From the NCBI GenBank assembly GCA_947172415.1, contig OX359198.1:2511401-2575400 (forward strand): 64,000 bases of DNA. Reading direction: 5' to 3'. Each line of letters starts with the position of its first letter. The stretch's first letter is position 1. The position numbers and the translations under genes were made by a program. Below the pieces are notes generated by a model, which was given only the letters and a program-made list of their open reading frames with translations, was not told where the DNA came from and did not search any database. The DNA is from Chondrosia reniformis. Its lineage: Eukaryota; Porifera; Demospongiae; Chondrillida; Chondrillidae. Positions 11,306 to 22,319 of the stretch are shown here, piece by piece.

Positions 11306-11735
11306 CGGTAGGCGTCAAAAAAAGTAAACGTTTCGTTTCGTTTATATGGTGTTTTGTTCCTACGAAAACTGTGTGAAGACGATACACAACGATCGATCGT
11401 CTGTGAAAAACGATCATCTCTACTTTCTAAAGCATGCGGAACGATCTTGCGTAGGAACGCATGCACGTGAGAAATGCTTCGTGTTAATTATAGTACAATT
11501 GTCCAAGTATTTCATAAGTAAGCTAAACAAGTATCCACGTGTTTAACAGTAATTTACAACTTACGTCAGAACGCAAGCAATAGACGATTGATTGTTTTTA
11601 TTCATTTCATAGGCCTATAATAAGGACGATCTAAAACGCTTTGGGACGAATTGAAGACTAAGCCGAAACAAAACGGTACGCCGTTCTGGTTTAGTCTTAA
11701 CGAACGAAACATTTACTTTTTTTTGACGTCTACCG
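11306..11735. mobile_element. TA-target MITE, CGG...GCGTC type, copy 2 (inverted)
   Basis: Termini CGGTAGGCGTCAAAAAAAGT and TTTTTTTTGACGTCTACCG are flanked by TA. The interior is the reverse complement of 3268-3703, including the CGATCGATCGT core and the AAAACGCTTTGGGACGAATT stretch. Open frames 11269-11466 and 11346-11546 are within it. Confidence 0.85.
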
Positions 11736-11930
11736 TATATAAGTAGGTATGCATTGTCTTTATAAGAAACATAAATGATCTTGAAATCAAGCATCTTTAG
11801 AATAGCTATAACCTCTGTATAACCATACAGTTTAGGAATAACACAACTTACTAATAGCTTTCTTTTTTAATTCATGACTTCAGATTTACCCCGACCCAAT
11901 CATATCTACTACAAACACACATAAACTGAC

Positions 11931-12143
11931 CTTCTTAGAAACTGCTACATCTAATGGTGTCCTCCCTGATGAATCCTCCTTATCTACATCAGCTCCAACT
12001 TTAAAGAGATACTCTACAATACTGACACGATGATACTCAACAGCAACATGAAGTGGAGTAGTAGTAGTAGAAGTAAAGAAACCATCTCTCTCTTGAATCT
12101 TCAATTTTCTGTTGACATTCTTGCTGTTTATCAGTTCAGTAAC
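11931..12143 (-). CDS. Gene L, A exon (ankyrin)
   Basis: A 71-codon phase-0 exon: VTELINSKNVNRKL, linker KIQERDGFFTSTTT, core TPLHVAVEYHRVSIVEYLFK. The EYHRVS surface and LFK (for LLK) are private, so this repeat's exposed face differs from its neighbours. Confidence 0.87.
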
Positions 12144-13275
12144 CTAAATAGATTGAAACAAATCATCATCAACTATCATTTAAAAGTATAATTTAATGGT
12201 TACTACATGGTGCTTCAAACATTATAACACTGATCTGTAATATTCTCTGTATAAACAATTACTGCAGTATGCACTTGCAGATCTACATGTAAATCCTAGT
12301 TCATTATATAGTACATATGGATTCATACACAATTTACAAAGGGCAGTGCTCGGGAAGCTTGAGCCAAATAAAATTTGTCTCCTTTATTCTACCAGTCAGA
12401 TTTTAAAGGATCCAGATACTTAAGTATTAAGATTGTAATTATATAAAAGCACAACTAAATATAAGCAAAACGACCACAAGTTTTTAAACTCAAATTTTTA
12501 GTCCAATTAAGAGAAGCTCAACAATACTTTTATGATGAACAATCACTTGTAATGATCAACTGTATATATACTTTGCCCCAAAAATAATCTCCTTGTAAAA
12601 CAGCACATCTGCCCTCAGTTCAGTGCCATGATCATTCTGTATTTCAGATACTGCATTACTCAATTTTTGCTATTAATATAGTAACATGATCAGGGAATTG
12701 CTAATTACTCAAAATGTACATGCCACCAGTCACTTTCCCACAATCTAATTAACTTCATGGTTACTTCCCCCAAATATCAGAAGCCCAATCCTTGTTGTAC
12801 AAACAACCAACTGCTACTTAAGAGAGTAATGTGTCATGTGTTGCAAATAAAGGAAAAGAAAATACAACCTTTCTGTCTTCACCAGAAACACTAAACAATG
12901 ACCACACACACTGCCACCATCACACAACTATCACACAAACTACTTGGCCCAGGTGATCTCATCTGTGTATTCATCAGTTCCATCAATATCCAATATGCAA
13001 CATGAAAAAATAATATTAACCAGTTAGGGCAACAGTTTTCAGCGTATTGCCACCATAAAACTACCAATAACTTTACCACAAATATGGTAAAATTAATGGT
13101 TATCAGTTTTCAGTAACTGTTCTTGGGGGAGTTACTAGGATGGCTAAGGATCATCATGTCAGCAATCCAATGCTGCCATGTAAACAAAAGAGGCCAGAAG
13201 ATACACAAGAAGATGGCATAGGAGAAGATATACCAAAACAGTCAGAAAATTAAATCAAGAAATCTGTTCTCAAAC

Positions 13276-14010
13276 AACTCATCTAATCATCAGTGGCAAT
13301 AGGGAAAGGTCTGACCAGCCAGCAACTCATCTAATCATCAGTGGCAATAGGGCAAGGTCTGACCAGCCAGCAACTCATCTAATCATCAGTGGCAATAGGG
13401 CAAGGTCTGACCAGCCAGCAACTCATTTAATCATCAGTGGGAATAGGGCAAGGTCTGACCAGCCAGCAACTCATCTAATCATCAGTGGCAATAGGCCAAG
13501 GTCTGACCAGCCAGCAACTCATCTAATCATCAGTGGCAATAGGGCAAGGTCTGACCAGCCAGCAACTCATCTAATCATCAGTGGCAATAGGGCAAGGTCT
13601 GACCAGCCAGCAACTCATCTAATCATCAGTGGCAATAGGGAAAGGTCTGACCAGCCAGCAACTCATCTAATCATCAGTGGAAATAGGGCAAGGTCTGACT
13701 AGCCAGCAACTCATCTAATCATCAGTGGAAATAGGGCAAGGTCTGACTAGCCAGCAACTCATCTAATCATCAGTGGAAATAGGGAAAGGTCTGACCAGCC
13801 AGCAACTCATCTAATCATCAGTGGAAATAGAGCAAGGTCTGACTAGCCAGCAACTCATCTAATCATCAGTGGAAATAGGGCAAGGTCTGACTAGCCAGCA
13901 ACTCATCTAATCATCAGTGGTAATAGGGCAAGGCCTGACCAGCCAGCAACTCATCTAATCATCAATGACAATAGGGCAAGATCTGACCAGCCAGCAACTC
14001 ATCTAATCAT
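13276..14010. repeat. 48-bp minisatellite, about 15 units
   Basis: The largest array of the AACTCATCTAATCATCAGTG minisatellite in the window. Units are near-identical. The central ones carry a GGAAATAGGG and GACTAGCC pair of variants that form a homogenised sub-block at about 13670-13915. It lies in the intron between beta B exon 15418-15507 and A exon 11931-12143. Confidence 0.97.
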
Positions 14011-14432
14011 GAAATCATAACTAAGCAAACAACAACATAACAAAGACAATAGGGTCTGACCAGCAAGAGTACTGTTGTAATCAAAACTAAGCATATGATA
14101 AAGAAGTTGAGGTCACCACAGAAAGACATTGATTCAAGCCTATAAAGCACACATCTAAAAGTATTCCTGTCCTCACAATCCATTCCTGTCCTATCATCTA
14201 TTATACAATTCTTAAGGAAACTTTCAGTTTCACAGAGTGTATTAACATCAGAAGTGTGTAATGTTTCTGTGTTAGTTAAATTAGTGATGCCAGAAACCAA
14301 ATCCAAAGGAAGCGATCATTCGGTGCCTTATACCAGGTGGAAATCTAGTTGTGAACAACCATGAGTCAATGTAGTCATGCAACTAACATCTTTTCAAAGG
14401 GAATAAGTTATTGAAAGACACAATTATACAAG

Positions 14433-14967
14433 CAGGGTTTCTTTCAGCTTTTTGCCCAAGGGAGGGGGATGGGATGGGATGGATTATTGGGGGGGGGGGG
14501 GGGGGGGCAAGTACATAACCATGTGCAAAGCATGCAGCAAACTGGGGGGTCTGGGGGCATGCTCCCCTAAGAAATTTTGATCTTTTATTAGATGCAATTT
14601 GAGATGAAAATGATTAAAACCTGTTATACAAATATTGGTCAGGGTATTCAAATAAGAGAATATTGTTTTGAGTGAAAACAGTCTGAGAAAACCTTAGTTC
14701 CACTGATGAAAATTGCAATCGAATCACCACAAAAACTATCTGATAATGATTTAGAAACAATATTAGGCATATGGACTAGAAACCTAGTTGTATAGAATAT
14801 TGTGCATTTCATGTTATCACTTATTGTGTCATTAAAGCTTTTATAAAGGCCTGAATTTACATGTACGTAAAATAAAATTCTCAGAATATCCAAGGGGGGT
14901 GGGGGGGGAAGCCAAAGTCAAGGGGAGGTCAAATGCCCTCTCCCGCCCCGCCCTGAAAGAAACCCTG
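14433..14967. mobile_element. MITE with CAGGGTTTCTTTCAG termini, copy 1
   Basis: Perfect 15-bp inverted termini CAGGGTTTCTTTCAG, flanked by ACAAG on both sides. The paralogous intron at 47280 reads ...TATACAAGGCTTAG without insert. Inside is a run of about 19 G (14490-14508) and a GGGGGGTGGGGGGG segment. Copies at 41243 and 51838 share position and flanks and so arose by duplication. The minus-strand open frame 14648-14893 is internal and recurs only with the element. Confidence 0.85.
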
Positions 14968-15070
14968 ACAAGACTTAGTCAGTTGATTAATAGGGATAGC
15001 TACAAAAATTAGGGAACTTTAAGAATCTTAAAGCTTCATCGCTCAACTATGGATTTTACACCACCCACTC

Positions 15071-15294
15071 AAATTGACTCTAAAGTGTAATTAAACGTGC
15101 TTATTAAAACACATATAAATGCATTATAGGTGTGTAGAGAGATGATATATCATTATGAACCTAAGAATACACTTGAGGTGCAATAAACAAATGAATTTCA
15201 TTGAAATTAGCACCTCAATGTTCTACTCGTGAGAGTAACCAAACACTCTAGTGTAAACTCGTGTTATAGGACTAACTAATGTTAATCCCCACAG
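15071..15294. mobile_element. 5'-truncated copy of the CAGTGGGG MITE
   Basis: Right part of the 1294-1875 family, ending AATCCCCACAG before beta exon 15418-15507. Same truncation point as at 5030. Confidence 0.7.
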
Positions 15295-15417
15295 TAGGTA
15301 TAGCATACTAAACACTGTAGTACACAGTACTAGACAGATGAATACAATTAGTGTATGGAACAAACTCTTGTAACACTTATGCATTAAATAAAACAGTAAT
15401 TATAACACCACACTCAC

Positions 15418-15507
15418 TTGAGCAATGTGTCCTCCTCTGATAAGAAATGAGATCCCTGCACCATTGTTTGCAGTGTGGGCACACAGTAACATGAAGATAT
15501 GAGGATT
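15418..15507 (-). CDS. Gene L, B exon, beta class
   Basis: A 30-codon phase-0 exon, NPHIFMLLCAHTANNGAG then ISFLIRGGHIAQ. G replaces E in the usual REGHIAQ. It joins A exon 15738-15944 to A exon 11931-12143 across an intron holding the minisatellite and a MITE. Confidence 0.87.
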
Positions 15508-15737
15508 CTACAATAAAAAGGTTACATTACTTAATACTTTCATCAATATTATACTTAAAGGGCAACACAATTAGTATGTCATTATACTCTTAATCATATC
15601 AATTGCACAGACAAGGAATTTCACCTCCCAATAATCAGAATCCAGTAAGGTGAGCCATATATAACTCAAAATGGAAAAACATGCTTTCAATGTTTCTGTG
15701 GTTCTACATTACACTACTATGTACAGTATGTACTGAC

Positions 15738-15944
15738 CCCCTTAGAAACTGCTACATCTAATGGTGTCCTCATTGATAAATTCTCCTTATCAACATCAGC
15801 ACCAACTTTAAGGAGATGCTCTACAATACTGACATGATCATGCTCAACAGCAACATGAAGTGGAGTAGTAGTAGTAAAGTCATCATATCTATCTTCAGTC
15901 TTCAATTCTCTGTTAACATTCTCACTATTCATCAGCTTAGTAAC
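15738..15944 (-). CDS. Gene L, A exon (ankyrin)
   Basis: A 69-codon phase-0 exon: VTKLMNSENVNREL, linker KTEDRYDDFTTT, core TPLHVAVEHDHVSIVEHLLK, loop ENLSMR, ending VAVSKG rather than SKK. The donor is GGG|GTCAG, so the exon boundary drifted in sequence but kept its phase. Confidence 0.86.
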
Positions 15945-16111
15945 CTACATATATGTATTTAAATATTGTTGAATGATCATTACACAAACTCAAGTGAAAA
16001 TGTTAAAATGTACATATATATATAATTACATGTTGCTCCATGTACAGTTCAACATACAACTACCCTAACCTACATGGTACACTACATCCAAATATCTTAC
16101 ATACACTCATC

Positions 16112-16926
16112 TAGTGCTAAAAATAACAGGCGGACATCGGACAATGTCCGATTAAAATCATGCTAGGTGTGGTCAAATAGAACTTCAGTCGGTCATTGGG
16201 TCCGGACACTTTTTGTATTATTAGGAAGTACGGTACGCGCTACGTAGATTTAAGAAACGCCTACTCGATTGAGATTTTTGAGCGAGGCACTCGGCGAGAA
16301 GAGTGCTAACGAGTGGTATTCATTCATACCACTCGCCATTTCACTCGATTGGCGATTTACAAGGTCGAGATTTTGTCGAGACTTCTAGCGAGGTTTTGAC
16401 GAGTCTCGGCGAGTGATAGCCTCGACAATCTCGATCGAGCGTTTCTTTTAGCGCGTACTGTAGCTATAAAGTAATTTTTGGTCCTAATCAAAGTGTCATT
16501 TTGTCCAGCCTTCCATTATCACCTATTATGTAACAATAAAATAACCTTTCCTTTTAACCAAAATTGATTTTAGTCCAACCTTTAAATAACACAAGTTACA
16601 ACATTTGCATTAATAGGGCAATGTATTAATAGACTTATGAATATAGCTTTGTCTAGCAAATACATCAACAAAGTTTAACAACTCTTCCTGCAAATAGAGA
16701 GAGCTATACAAAAAGAGACCTGGTAATAATAGGTGGATGAGATTTGAAGTCAGTCACATATTAGGTAGAAAACTTGGGTGTAGTCTTAATAATAGTTATT
16801 TTAAGCACCAATAAACTAGATGATAGGCTGACAATAATGTCCGACCAAAAAAAGCAAATGTCCAATCAAAAATTGATTTGCTTGGACAAATGTCCAAGCA
16901 AATCCTAATTCTTATTTTAAGCACTG
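16112..16926. mobile_element. hAT-like non-autonomous element with nested MITE
   Basis: Ends TAGTGCTAAAAATAA and TTATTTTAAGCACTG form inverted termini. CTCATC occurs at both flanks, and paralogous introns read ACACTCATCAATG without insert. Sub-terminal repeats of GGACAATGTCC / TGTCCAAGCAAAT type are present. The YAGTG ends and target repeat of 6-8 bp fit hAT elements. No transposase is present. A second element is nested at 16229-16462. Confidence 0.65.
16229..16462. mobile_element. Small nested palindromic MITE (TACRGTACGCGCT termini)
   Basis: Ends TACGGTACGCGCT and AGCGCGTACTGTA are inverted copies. The interior is an imperfect palindrome rich in CGAG/CTCG, with ACGAGTGGTATTCATTCATACCACTCG at its centre. 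It lies wholly inside the hAT-like element at 16112-16926 and so inserted after it. Confidence 0.7.
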
Positions 16927-17002
16927 CTCATCAATGTGTTGTATATATATAAACATGTTCTCAGAAAGACATCTACTGTTCCACTGAGATTATATATACA
17001 TA

Positions 17003-17541
17003 CAGTACATGTGACAGATCCTTACAGAATTTTAACGAAATCCTCAGAAATCCGTTGGGGAATTCCTTGAGTGTACGCTCGAAAAACCGAGGAATGTTTT
17101 CGGAACTTAATCAGATGAATCTGAGGAACCCGAGGAATGTGTGGGACTTCGGCAACTCCGAAGAATTGTCCTGATCTTGAAAGAAGTTACCATAATTCTC
17201 AAGACGATATCATTATGACTTTATCCATGGTTTAATACGTTTTATTAGTGCGTAAAGGTATGAACACAATTCCATTTGTACGTATATTACAATTCTTTTT
17301 TGTGTACATGAAAGAATAAAATCCAATACATACGTACAAGGAAAAAATAGTATACCTATCCACGAACGTATGCAGTGATTACCAATCGATGCTCAGCCGA
17401 ATCCTTTTCGAGACTCCTGTGGAACGTTCCGCAGCTACCCTAAATCAATTCGCAGACTCTCAAGCCTTGCTGCTTGGATAAATATGAAATTCCGTATCGC
17501 ATAATCTGTGGAATTCCGTAAGGAACTTGCAACATGTACCA
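17003..17541. mobile_element. TA-target MITE, CRGTACATGTSACA termini, short form, copy 1
   Basis: Ends CAGTACATGTGACAG and TTGCAACATGTACCA, flanked by TA. The terminal motif is shared with the longer GC-rich element at 8607-9674, so the two are related. The paralogous intron at 6124 reads TATACATAATTACATG without insert. A second copy in the same position is at 53591-54129, inherited through block duplication. Confidence 0.75.
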
Positions 17542-17589
17542 TAATTACATGCTGCTAGCTACCATTTGATAGGTTGGAGCATAACTGAC

Positions 17590-17679
17590 CTCATCAGTGT
17601 AACCCATGATGATGAAAGAAATGATTCTGCTATCCTCTTTCTTTGTATGCTTGCAAAGTAAATCCAAAATCACAGTGTT
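17590..17679 (-). CDS. Gene L, B exon, gamma class
   Basis: A 30-codon phase-0 exon whose translation is identical to that at 6179-6268 (NTVILDLLCKHTKKEDSR...GYTDE). It joins A exon 18986-19195 to A exon 15738-15944. Confidence 0.87.
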
Positions 17680-17884
17680 CTAAATAAAAGAGAATAAGAT
17701 ATTGGAAATTGGACTGAAAAAAGGTTTTACAGTATGTTCCTAGTTACTATATAAAACTGTTGATTAACTACTGAGGAATTTTTACATAATTAGATATCTA
17801 ATATACTTTTATTTAACTGATATAAACAAATTTAATAATAGAGTTTATACAGTCAGTCATGCACAAATAAGATAAATAAGACAG

Positions 17885-18382
17885 TTAATCCCAGAAGGGA
17901 TCACTTTAATTGGGGTCAGTCTTTGTGGTGCCCAGCACTGCTACTGTGTTTCCCCTCTGCATGGCGATGGAGAGCCTTTGCAGGAGGTACTCTCTGCTGT
18001 GGGGTTCTCCTGTGGTCTGGCAAAGGCACTGCCCAAGCTCACTGCTGAGGTCCAGTCCAGCATGGCCAAGTACTCCTGATTTCTCAAGTACAGAAGGCAC
18101 AAAATGATGGCTTGGCTCAAGGAGGGTGTACTTGGTGCGTTTCAGCTGCTCTGCCTTCAAGGCCACCGCACCAGCTTCTCTGGGTGCCTCGGTTACATGT
18201 GAGGGGGCATACGTGTCTGGGCACATAGTGTCCCACACTAGCACCTTCCCTGATTTTCATGCCATGATGGAGCACCCATCTGACCGCTTCCCATCAGACC
18301 TGCACAGTCCTGTTGGCTCTAGCCAGGAGGGGATTTTGGTGGAGATCAGGGCTCTGTCAATGATGTTGGTTAATAACTATTG
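17885..18382 (-). pseudogene. Retroelement-like protein fragment, copy 3
   Basis: The longest single open stretch of this fragment: minus frame 17906-18244 (112 codons) covers VWDTMCPDTYAPSH, EQLKRTKYTLLEPSHHFVP, ELGQCLCQTTGEP, YLLQRLSIAMQRGN. The upstream RPDG-type part is in another frame. It occupies the same intron position as copies 1, 2 and 4. The family call is from remembered motif order only. Confidence 0.6.
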
Positions 18383-18985
18383 AGGTTAACATTTTATTTC
18401 AAGCTTATTATGTCAACATTTAAGAAAAGAATAAAAAACCTATAACTCCAGATTCACCCCTCCTAATCATAACTACTGAGGACCATTATAAGGCAATAGG
18501 TTGGAAGAGATGGTATCATGGGTCAACTAATAGATGGAGTGTTTATATAAGGCAATCATAGGCTTTTGACCTAAAATTGTTCCTCCATTTAACGGGATCA
18601 AAGTGGTAGAAAGGGATTCACAAGAAGGATCCAAGTACAGGTTTTCCTTGATATACTATCTAGTTGTGTTCCTGAACTTCAACAAAATTAAAATGTGCAA
18701 TTTAAATTTTATGCACTTTTCCAGGTGTTTAAGTTAAAATATAGCTAATAGAATCAATACAAATCAAGAAATTCCTGTAGTAATGTACGTAGGTATGCAA
18801 CATCTTTATAAGAAATATAAATAATCTCATAATAAATAGAAAGCATCCTTTTAGAATAGCTCCGTTACTAGAACCTCTGTATAACTACACAGTTCAGTTG
18901 TAACATTACTGCATATACATACTTCATCACTGTAACTAGTCCACAGCTTACACTAACTATAGTGTACAATCACATATAGACTGAC

Positions 18986-19195
18986 CTTCTTAGAAACTGC
19001 TACATTTAATGGTGTTCTCCTTGATGAATCCTCCTTATCTACATCAGCACCAACTTTAAGGAGATACTCTACAATTCTGACATGATCATGCTCAACAGCA
19101 ACATGAAGTGGAGTAGCAGTATTTGTAGAGTAACCATATTCATCTTGAGTCTTCAATTTTCTGTTGACATTCTTGCTGTTTATCAGCTTAGTAAC
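18986..19195 (-). CDS. Gene L, first A exon (ankyrin)
   Basis: A 70-codon phase-0 exon: VTKLINSKNVNRKL, linker KTQDEYGYSTNTA, core TPLHVAVEHDHVRIVEYLLK, loop EDSSRR, ending TPLNVAVSKK. It is the first array exon after the gene L start exon: SGDLYK + VTKLIN continues an ankyrin helix in exactly the way EGHIAQ + VTELIN does inside the array. Confidence 0.87.
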
Positions 19196-20015
19196 CTAAA
19201 CAGATTTAAACAAATCATTGTCAATTATCATTTAAAAGTATAATTTAATGGTTAAATTTACAACTACGTACATGGTGCTTCAAACATTATAACACTGATC
19301 TGGATATTCTCTGTATAAACAACTACTGTATATTAATCTAGCTTGGAATTTGAACAAATATAACCATTTCTACATTCATGCTTTATAAATGCCAGGACTT
19401 TAACTTTGCTATAGTAAATTTCCCCCATTTAGATAATAATATTCCTAATACCCCAGCCTATGGTGTCTTTATTTCAAAACTAATTAGATATTCATATAAT
19501 GCCACAACTGCAAAAAACAGTGAAATGAAAATTTCTACATACTGTATATCCCAACCTAACTTCTCTTTCAATGTACACCCTGAAAACAAGAAATTCAGGT
19601 GACAATATAGTCATGTTATGAAGCAGATCATTTTATTAAAATTACCAATATTTGTAATAACACTTCTTGTTTTAAAGTATGTACATATATACCATATAAC
19701 ATACAGAAGAACAAATAGACTACTTTATGATGATATATATACATTATACAATCACTGCTGCCAACAAAGTATCCACTTGCAGATCTGTAAATCCGTGTTC
19801 ATTATATAGTATATATGGATTCATACACAATTATTATGGAACTTTATTTACATGTATTTGCAAAGGGCAGTGTTCAGGAAGCTTGAACTAATTACATGTA
19901 CTTACAAGTCAAGGTCACTACACTAAAAGAAGACAATGATTCAGGCCTTTAAAGCACACATCTACAAACATCCTGTTCCTACAGAGTTGAAAATATAGGG
20001 GCTTAATGCATTGAT

Positions 20016-20147
20016 GTCTTCATCATTCAACTCATAAATTTACCCCACCCACTCATATCTCCTAACTTCCTTTGTAAGACATACTGACTCATTGCACTCC
20101 TCAGGAGACATGAGTGAGTGGGGTAAAATCCAGAGTTCAATGAAGAC
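20016..20147. repeat. Inverted-repeat hairpin, copy a
   Basis: The left arm GTCTTCATCATTCAACTC... and right arm ...GAGTTCAATGAAGAC face each other around a short loop. The better preserved partner is at 21811-21939, in the second copy of this tandem duplication. The left arm alone also occurs in several array introns (for example 4990, 9720, 15030). Confidence 0.8.
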
Positions 20148-20430
20148 AGTTAGAGAGTTGTTAAAATTCGAGCATCGTGAACAAAAACTATTAGCCTAGG
20201 CCGCACCACTTAAATGCTTCTTATGGGCCTCCTCTGCAGTATACATGTATAAGGTTTAAAAGACCATGTTACAAAATTTGTATATAACAGAATTAAGAAA
20301 TCTAAACCTATCAGCAGAACGTAAAAGTTGGAAGGCCATTACACCTTTAGTCAGTTCATTCAACACAATACAACCTGTAAGATAGCTTAGCAGCAGAGAA
20401 GTACGTATAAGGATATTACTTAAATGTTAC

Positions 20431-20538
20431 CTTGTAAAGGTCCCCACTTTGAATAACTGGGATTAGCGGATCTTTAAAATACAGGCTTTGCCACTGACTA
20501 TCAAGCCAAGGATAAGGACTACGCCACTGCTCAGCCAT
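20431..20538 (-). CDS. Gene L first coding exon, version a
   Basis: ATG at 20538 sits in a strong context (CCAAGATGG) and opens 36 codons: MAEQWRSPYPWLDSQW, then DPLIPVIQSGDLYK, ending at donor AAG|GTAACA in phase 0. The DPLIPVIQSGDLYK end is the first helix of an ankyrin repeat, completed by VTKLINSKNVN from the next exon. The duplicate at 22197-22319 is also intact. Either could be the working start; no promoter element is obvious. Confidence 0.8.
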
Positions 20539-21288
20539 CTTGGCTACACATCATGTGAGTGCATGATTACATGACATACGCGAACGTATGTGTATTAGGT
20601 GTCAATGCCCACGTACATGTATGGCGTATGGTAGCCTTTTTCAATGGGAAATGGTCTGTTATCCTATTCTACCCATTGTAACTTGCAATTGCTAAATGAA
20701 CATTAAATTAATGAAAAGTCATGTGTGCATGTATTAAATTCCAAGGATCATGCAGATATATAAAGTACACCCTTTGTATAATTGTAACTAGACTATGCTT
20801 AGGATGCAGCATCTTCAAAGGATCAACCTTAATTGGCTGCTCATCATGTGAGTAGGGATGTATATATCAGAGAATTGTAGCCCGGTCTGCCTTTTAACAG
20901 AGTTGACAATACATCCTATACCACTCATGATCACGTCATCTAAGTTGAATTTATTTTCCAGAATATACGGGCAGTACACATATTTTCCAGGATGCAGATA
21001 ATTGAAAGGTCAGAGCTTTACAAAAAATGACAAGCGGCAGATCTAGGGTGGTGCCTAGGGTACCAGTATACACTCCCAAACAATCTGTTGAATTGAATTT
21101 AAAGCTGCATATATGCCAATGCCTAAAGTCAGCAAGGGTACACTATTAGCATATAAGGAGCTGTTATATACTGTTATGTACTATACAATCTTTAGTTTGG
21201 ACATTTTTATTATATTGTGTATACAGTTGCATTAGTTAGTCAGTTACATTAACAAGATGCCAGGATACAGGTTTCAACATTACAAAGT

Positions 21289-21633
21289 TCACAATACGAA
21301 TAAAAGAAACAGTATTTCAGCACACTCAGTACAAGCATTGTAGCTCTCATCCAACAAAGGAGCTATATTCACTGCCCAATATTTAGCTTGTTTTGTCACC
21401 TTCCTTGGGACTGATATGTCTAATGTCTCCATGTACAAGCACAGAGCCAGTGCTGAGTTTAAAGGTGAATCTAGATCTTCATAAGTGATCTCATTCCAGT
21501 CAACTTTAAATCTTTTCTGGATTTTTTTAACTTTAACTATAAATGTTGGTGATTTAGAAATTTGCTTGACTTTCTCAAACATTCTTACTGACACATTCCA
21601 AATACCACCTGTGAGTTGTGTCTTTGAGTCCAT
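21289..21633 (-). CDS. Lysozyme-like domain fragment (uncertain), copy a
   Basis: A minus-strand frame of 114 codons, with the reading frame also open a little upstream: LTGGIWNVSVRMFE, FKVDWNEITYEDL, SPLNSALALCLYM, PRKVTKQAKYWAVN. From memory, this order (GGIW, then xxDWxxxxxEDLxxPLxSAxAxxLYL, then P..xxxQAxYW) resembles a small lysozyme-like family seen in invertebrates and phages. No catalytic residue was verified. The C-terminus after AVNIAP is unlike that family. It is probably a 3'-terminal exon or a relic, sitting between the two gene L start exons. Confidence 0.4.
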   Translation of the reverse strand: MDSKTQLTGGIWNVSVRMFEKVKQISKSPTFIVKVKKIQKRFKVDWNEITYEDLDSPLNSALALCLYMETLDISVPRKVTKQAKYWAVNIAPLLDESYNACTECAEILFLLFVL

Positions 21634-21810
21634 CTTTAGTATGAAGGTATGCCATTTTGTGTAGGGTCTGGAGACTCTTTGAGAATAATCAGAATATTAT
21701 ATATTATAAGTTTCTTTGTCACAGCCCTCACAAACACTAGCTTCTATTTAAAAGGATTAGTCTGTTAATTAATAAGGATAGTTGAAAAAATAGGGGCTTA
21801 AAGCTTTGGT

Positions 21811-21939
21811 GTCTTCATCATTCAACTCTGGATTTTACCCCACCCACTCATGTCTCCTAACTTCCTTTCCCTTCCTTGACTCATTGCACTCCTCAGGAGA
21901 CATGAGTGAGTGGGGTAAAATCCAGAGTTCAATGAAGAC
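21811..21939. repeat. Inverted-repeat hairpin, copy b
   Basis: The arms GTCTTCATCATTCAACTCTG... and ...CAGAGTTCAATGAAGAC pair over about 47 bp around a loop of roughly 35 bp containing CTTCCTTTCCCTTCC. It is duplicated from, or together with, 20016-20147. Confidence 0.85.
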
Positions 21940-22196
21940 TGTTGGAGAGTTGTTAAATTTCGAGCATAGTGAGCAAAAACTATTAGCCTAGGCCGCCTTA
22001 AATGCTTCCTACGGACCTCCTCTGCAGTACACATGTAAGGTTTAAAAGACCACGTGTCAAAATTTGTAACAGAATCAAAGAATCTAAAACCTGTTAACAG
22101 AAAGTAAAACCTGGAAGGCTATTACACTTTTAGTCAGTTTATTCGACACAATAATAGCTTAGCAGCAAACGTATAAGGATATTACTTAAACGTTAC

Positions 22197-22319
22197 CTTG
22201 TAAAGGTCCCCACTTTGAATAACTCGGATTAGCGGATCTCTAAAATTCAGGGAATCCAAATTCCGGCTTCTCGAAGGAGTAGATAGGTAGGTAGGAGGAC
22301 TATGCCACCGCTCAGCCAT
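22197..22319 (-). CDS. Gene L first coding exon, version b (tandem duplicate)
   Basis: The ATG at 22319 has the same CCAAGATGG context as version a. The frame is open for 41 codons: MAERWHSPPTYLSTPSRS, then DPLIRVIQSGDLYK, to donor AAG|GTAACG, phase 0. The N-terminal leader has diverged and is five codons longer, while the last 14 codons differ from version a by one residue. It could act as an upstream alternative start for the same array. Confidence 0.65.

Larger units (their letters stand above)
1..20538 (-). other. Gene L: ankyrin-repeat gene, 5' part (3' end outside window)
   Basis: This entry spans the left gene. Transcribed right to left, it runs: first exon (20431-20538, or alternative 22197-22319), then A exon 18986-19195, B 17590-17679, A 15738-15944, B 15418-15507, A 11931-12143, B 10107-10196, A 7640-7843, B 6179-6268, A 5691-5897, B 5367-5456, A 2565-2777, B 2037-2114, A 1079-1282. 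A and B alternate without a gap, all introns are GT-AG and phase 0, and 698 codons are open with no stop. Each A+B pair makes three ankyrin repeats. The C-terminal part lies left of the window, so the effector domain, if any, is unknown. By analogy with gene R it could be a ROCO or death-fold protein, but that is inference. Confidence 0.75.

Noticed and set aside
13276..14010. 48-bp tandem array as a CRISPR array or a repetitive protein gene
   Set aside because: Units are contiguous without spacers. The open 16-codon plus frame has no ATG, and several units contain an in-frame TAG (GACTAGCC).
14007..14306. Minus-strand frame of 99 codons, recurring at 46829-47092 and 60445-60768
   Set aside because: It is conserved intron sequence repeated in each beta block. 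The frames differ by indels, have no splice context in phase with A/B exons, and end inside the minisatellite flank.
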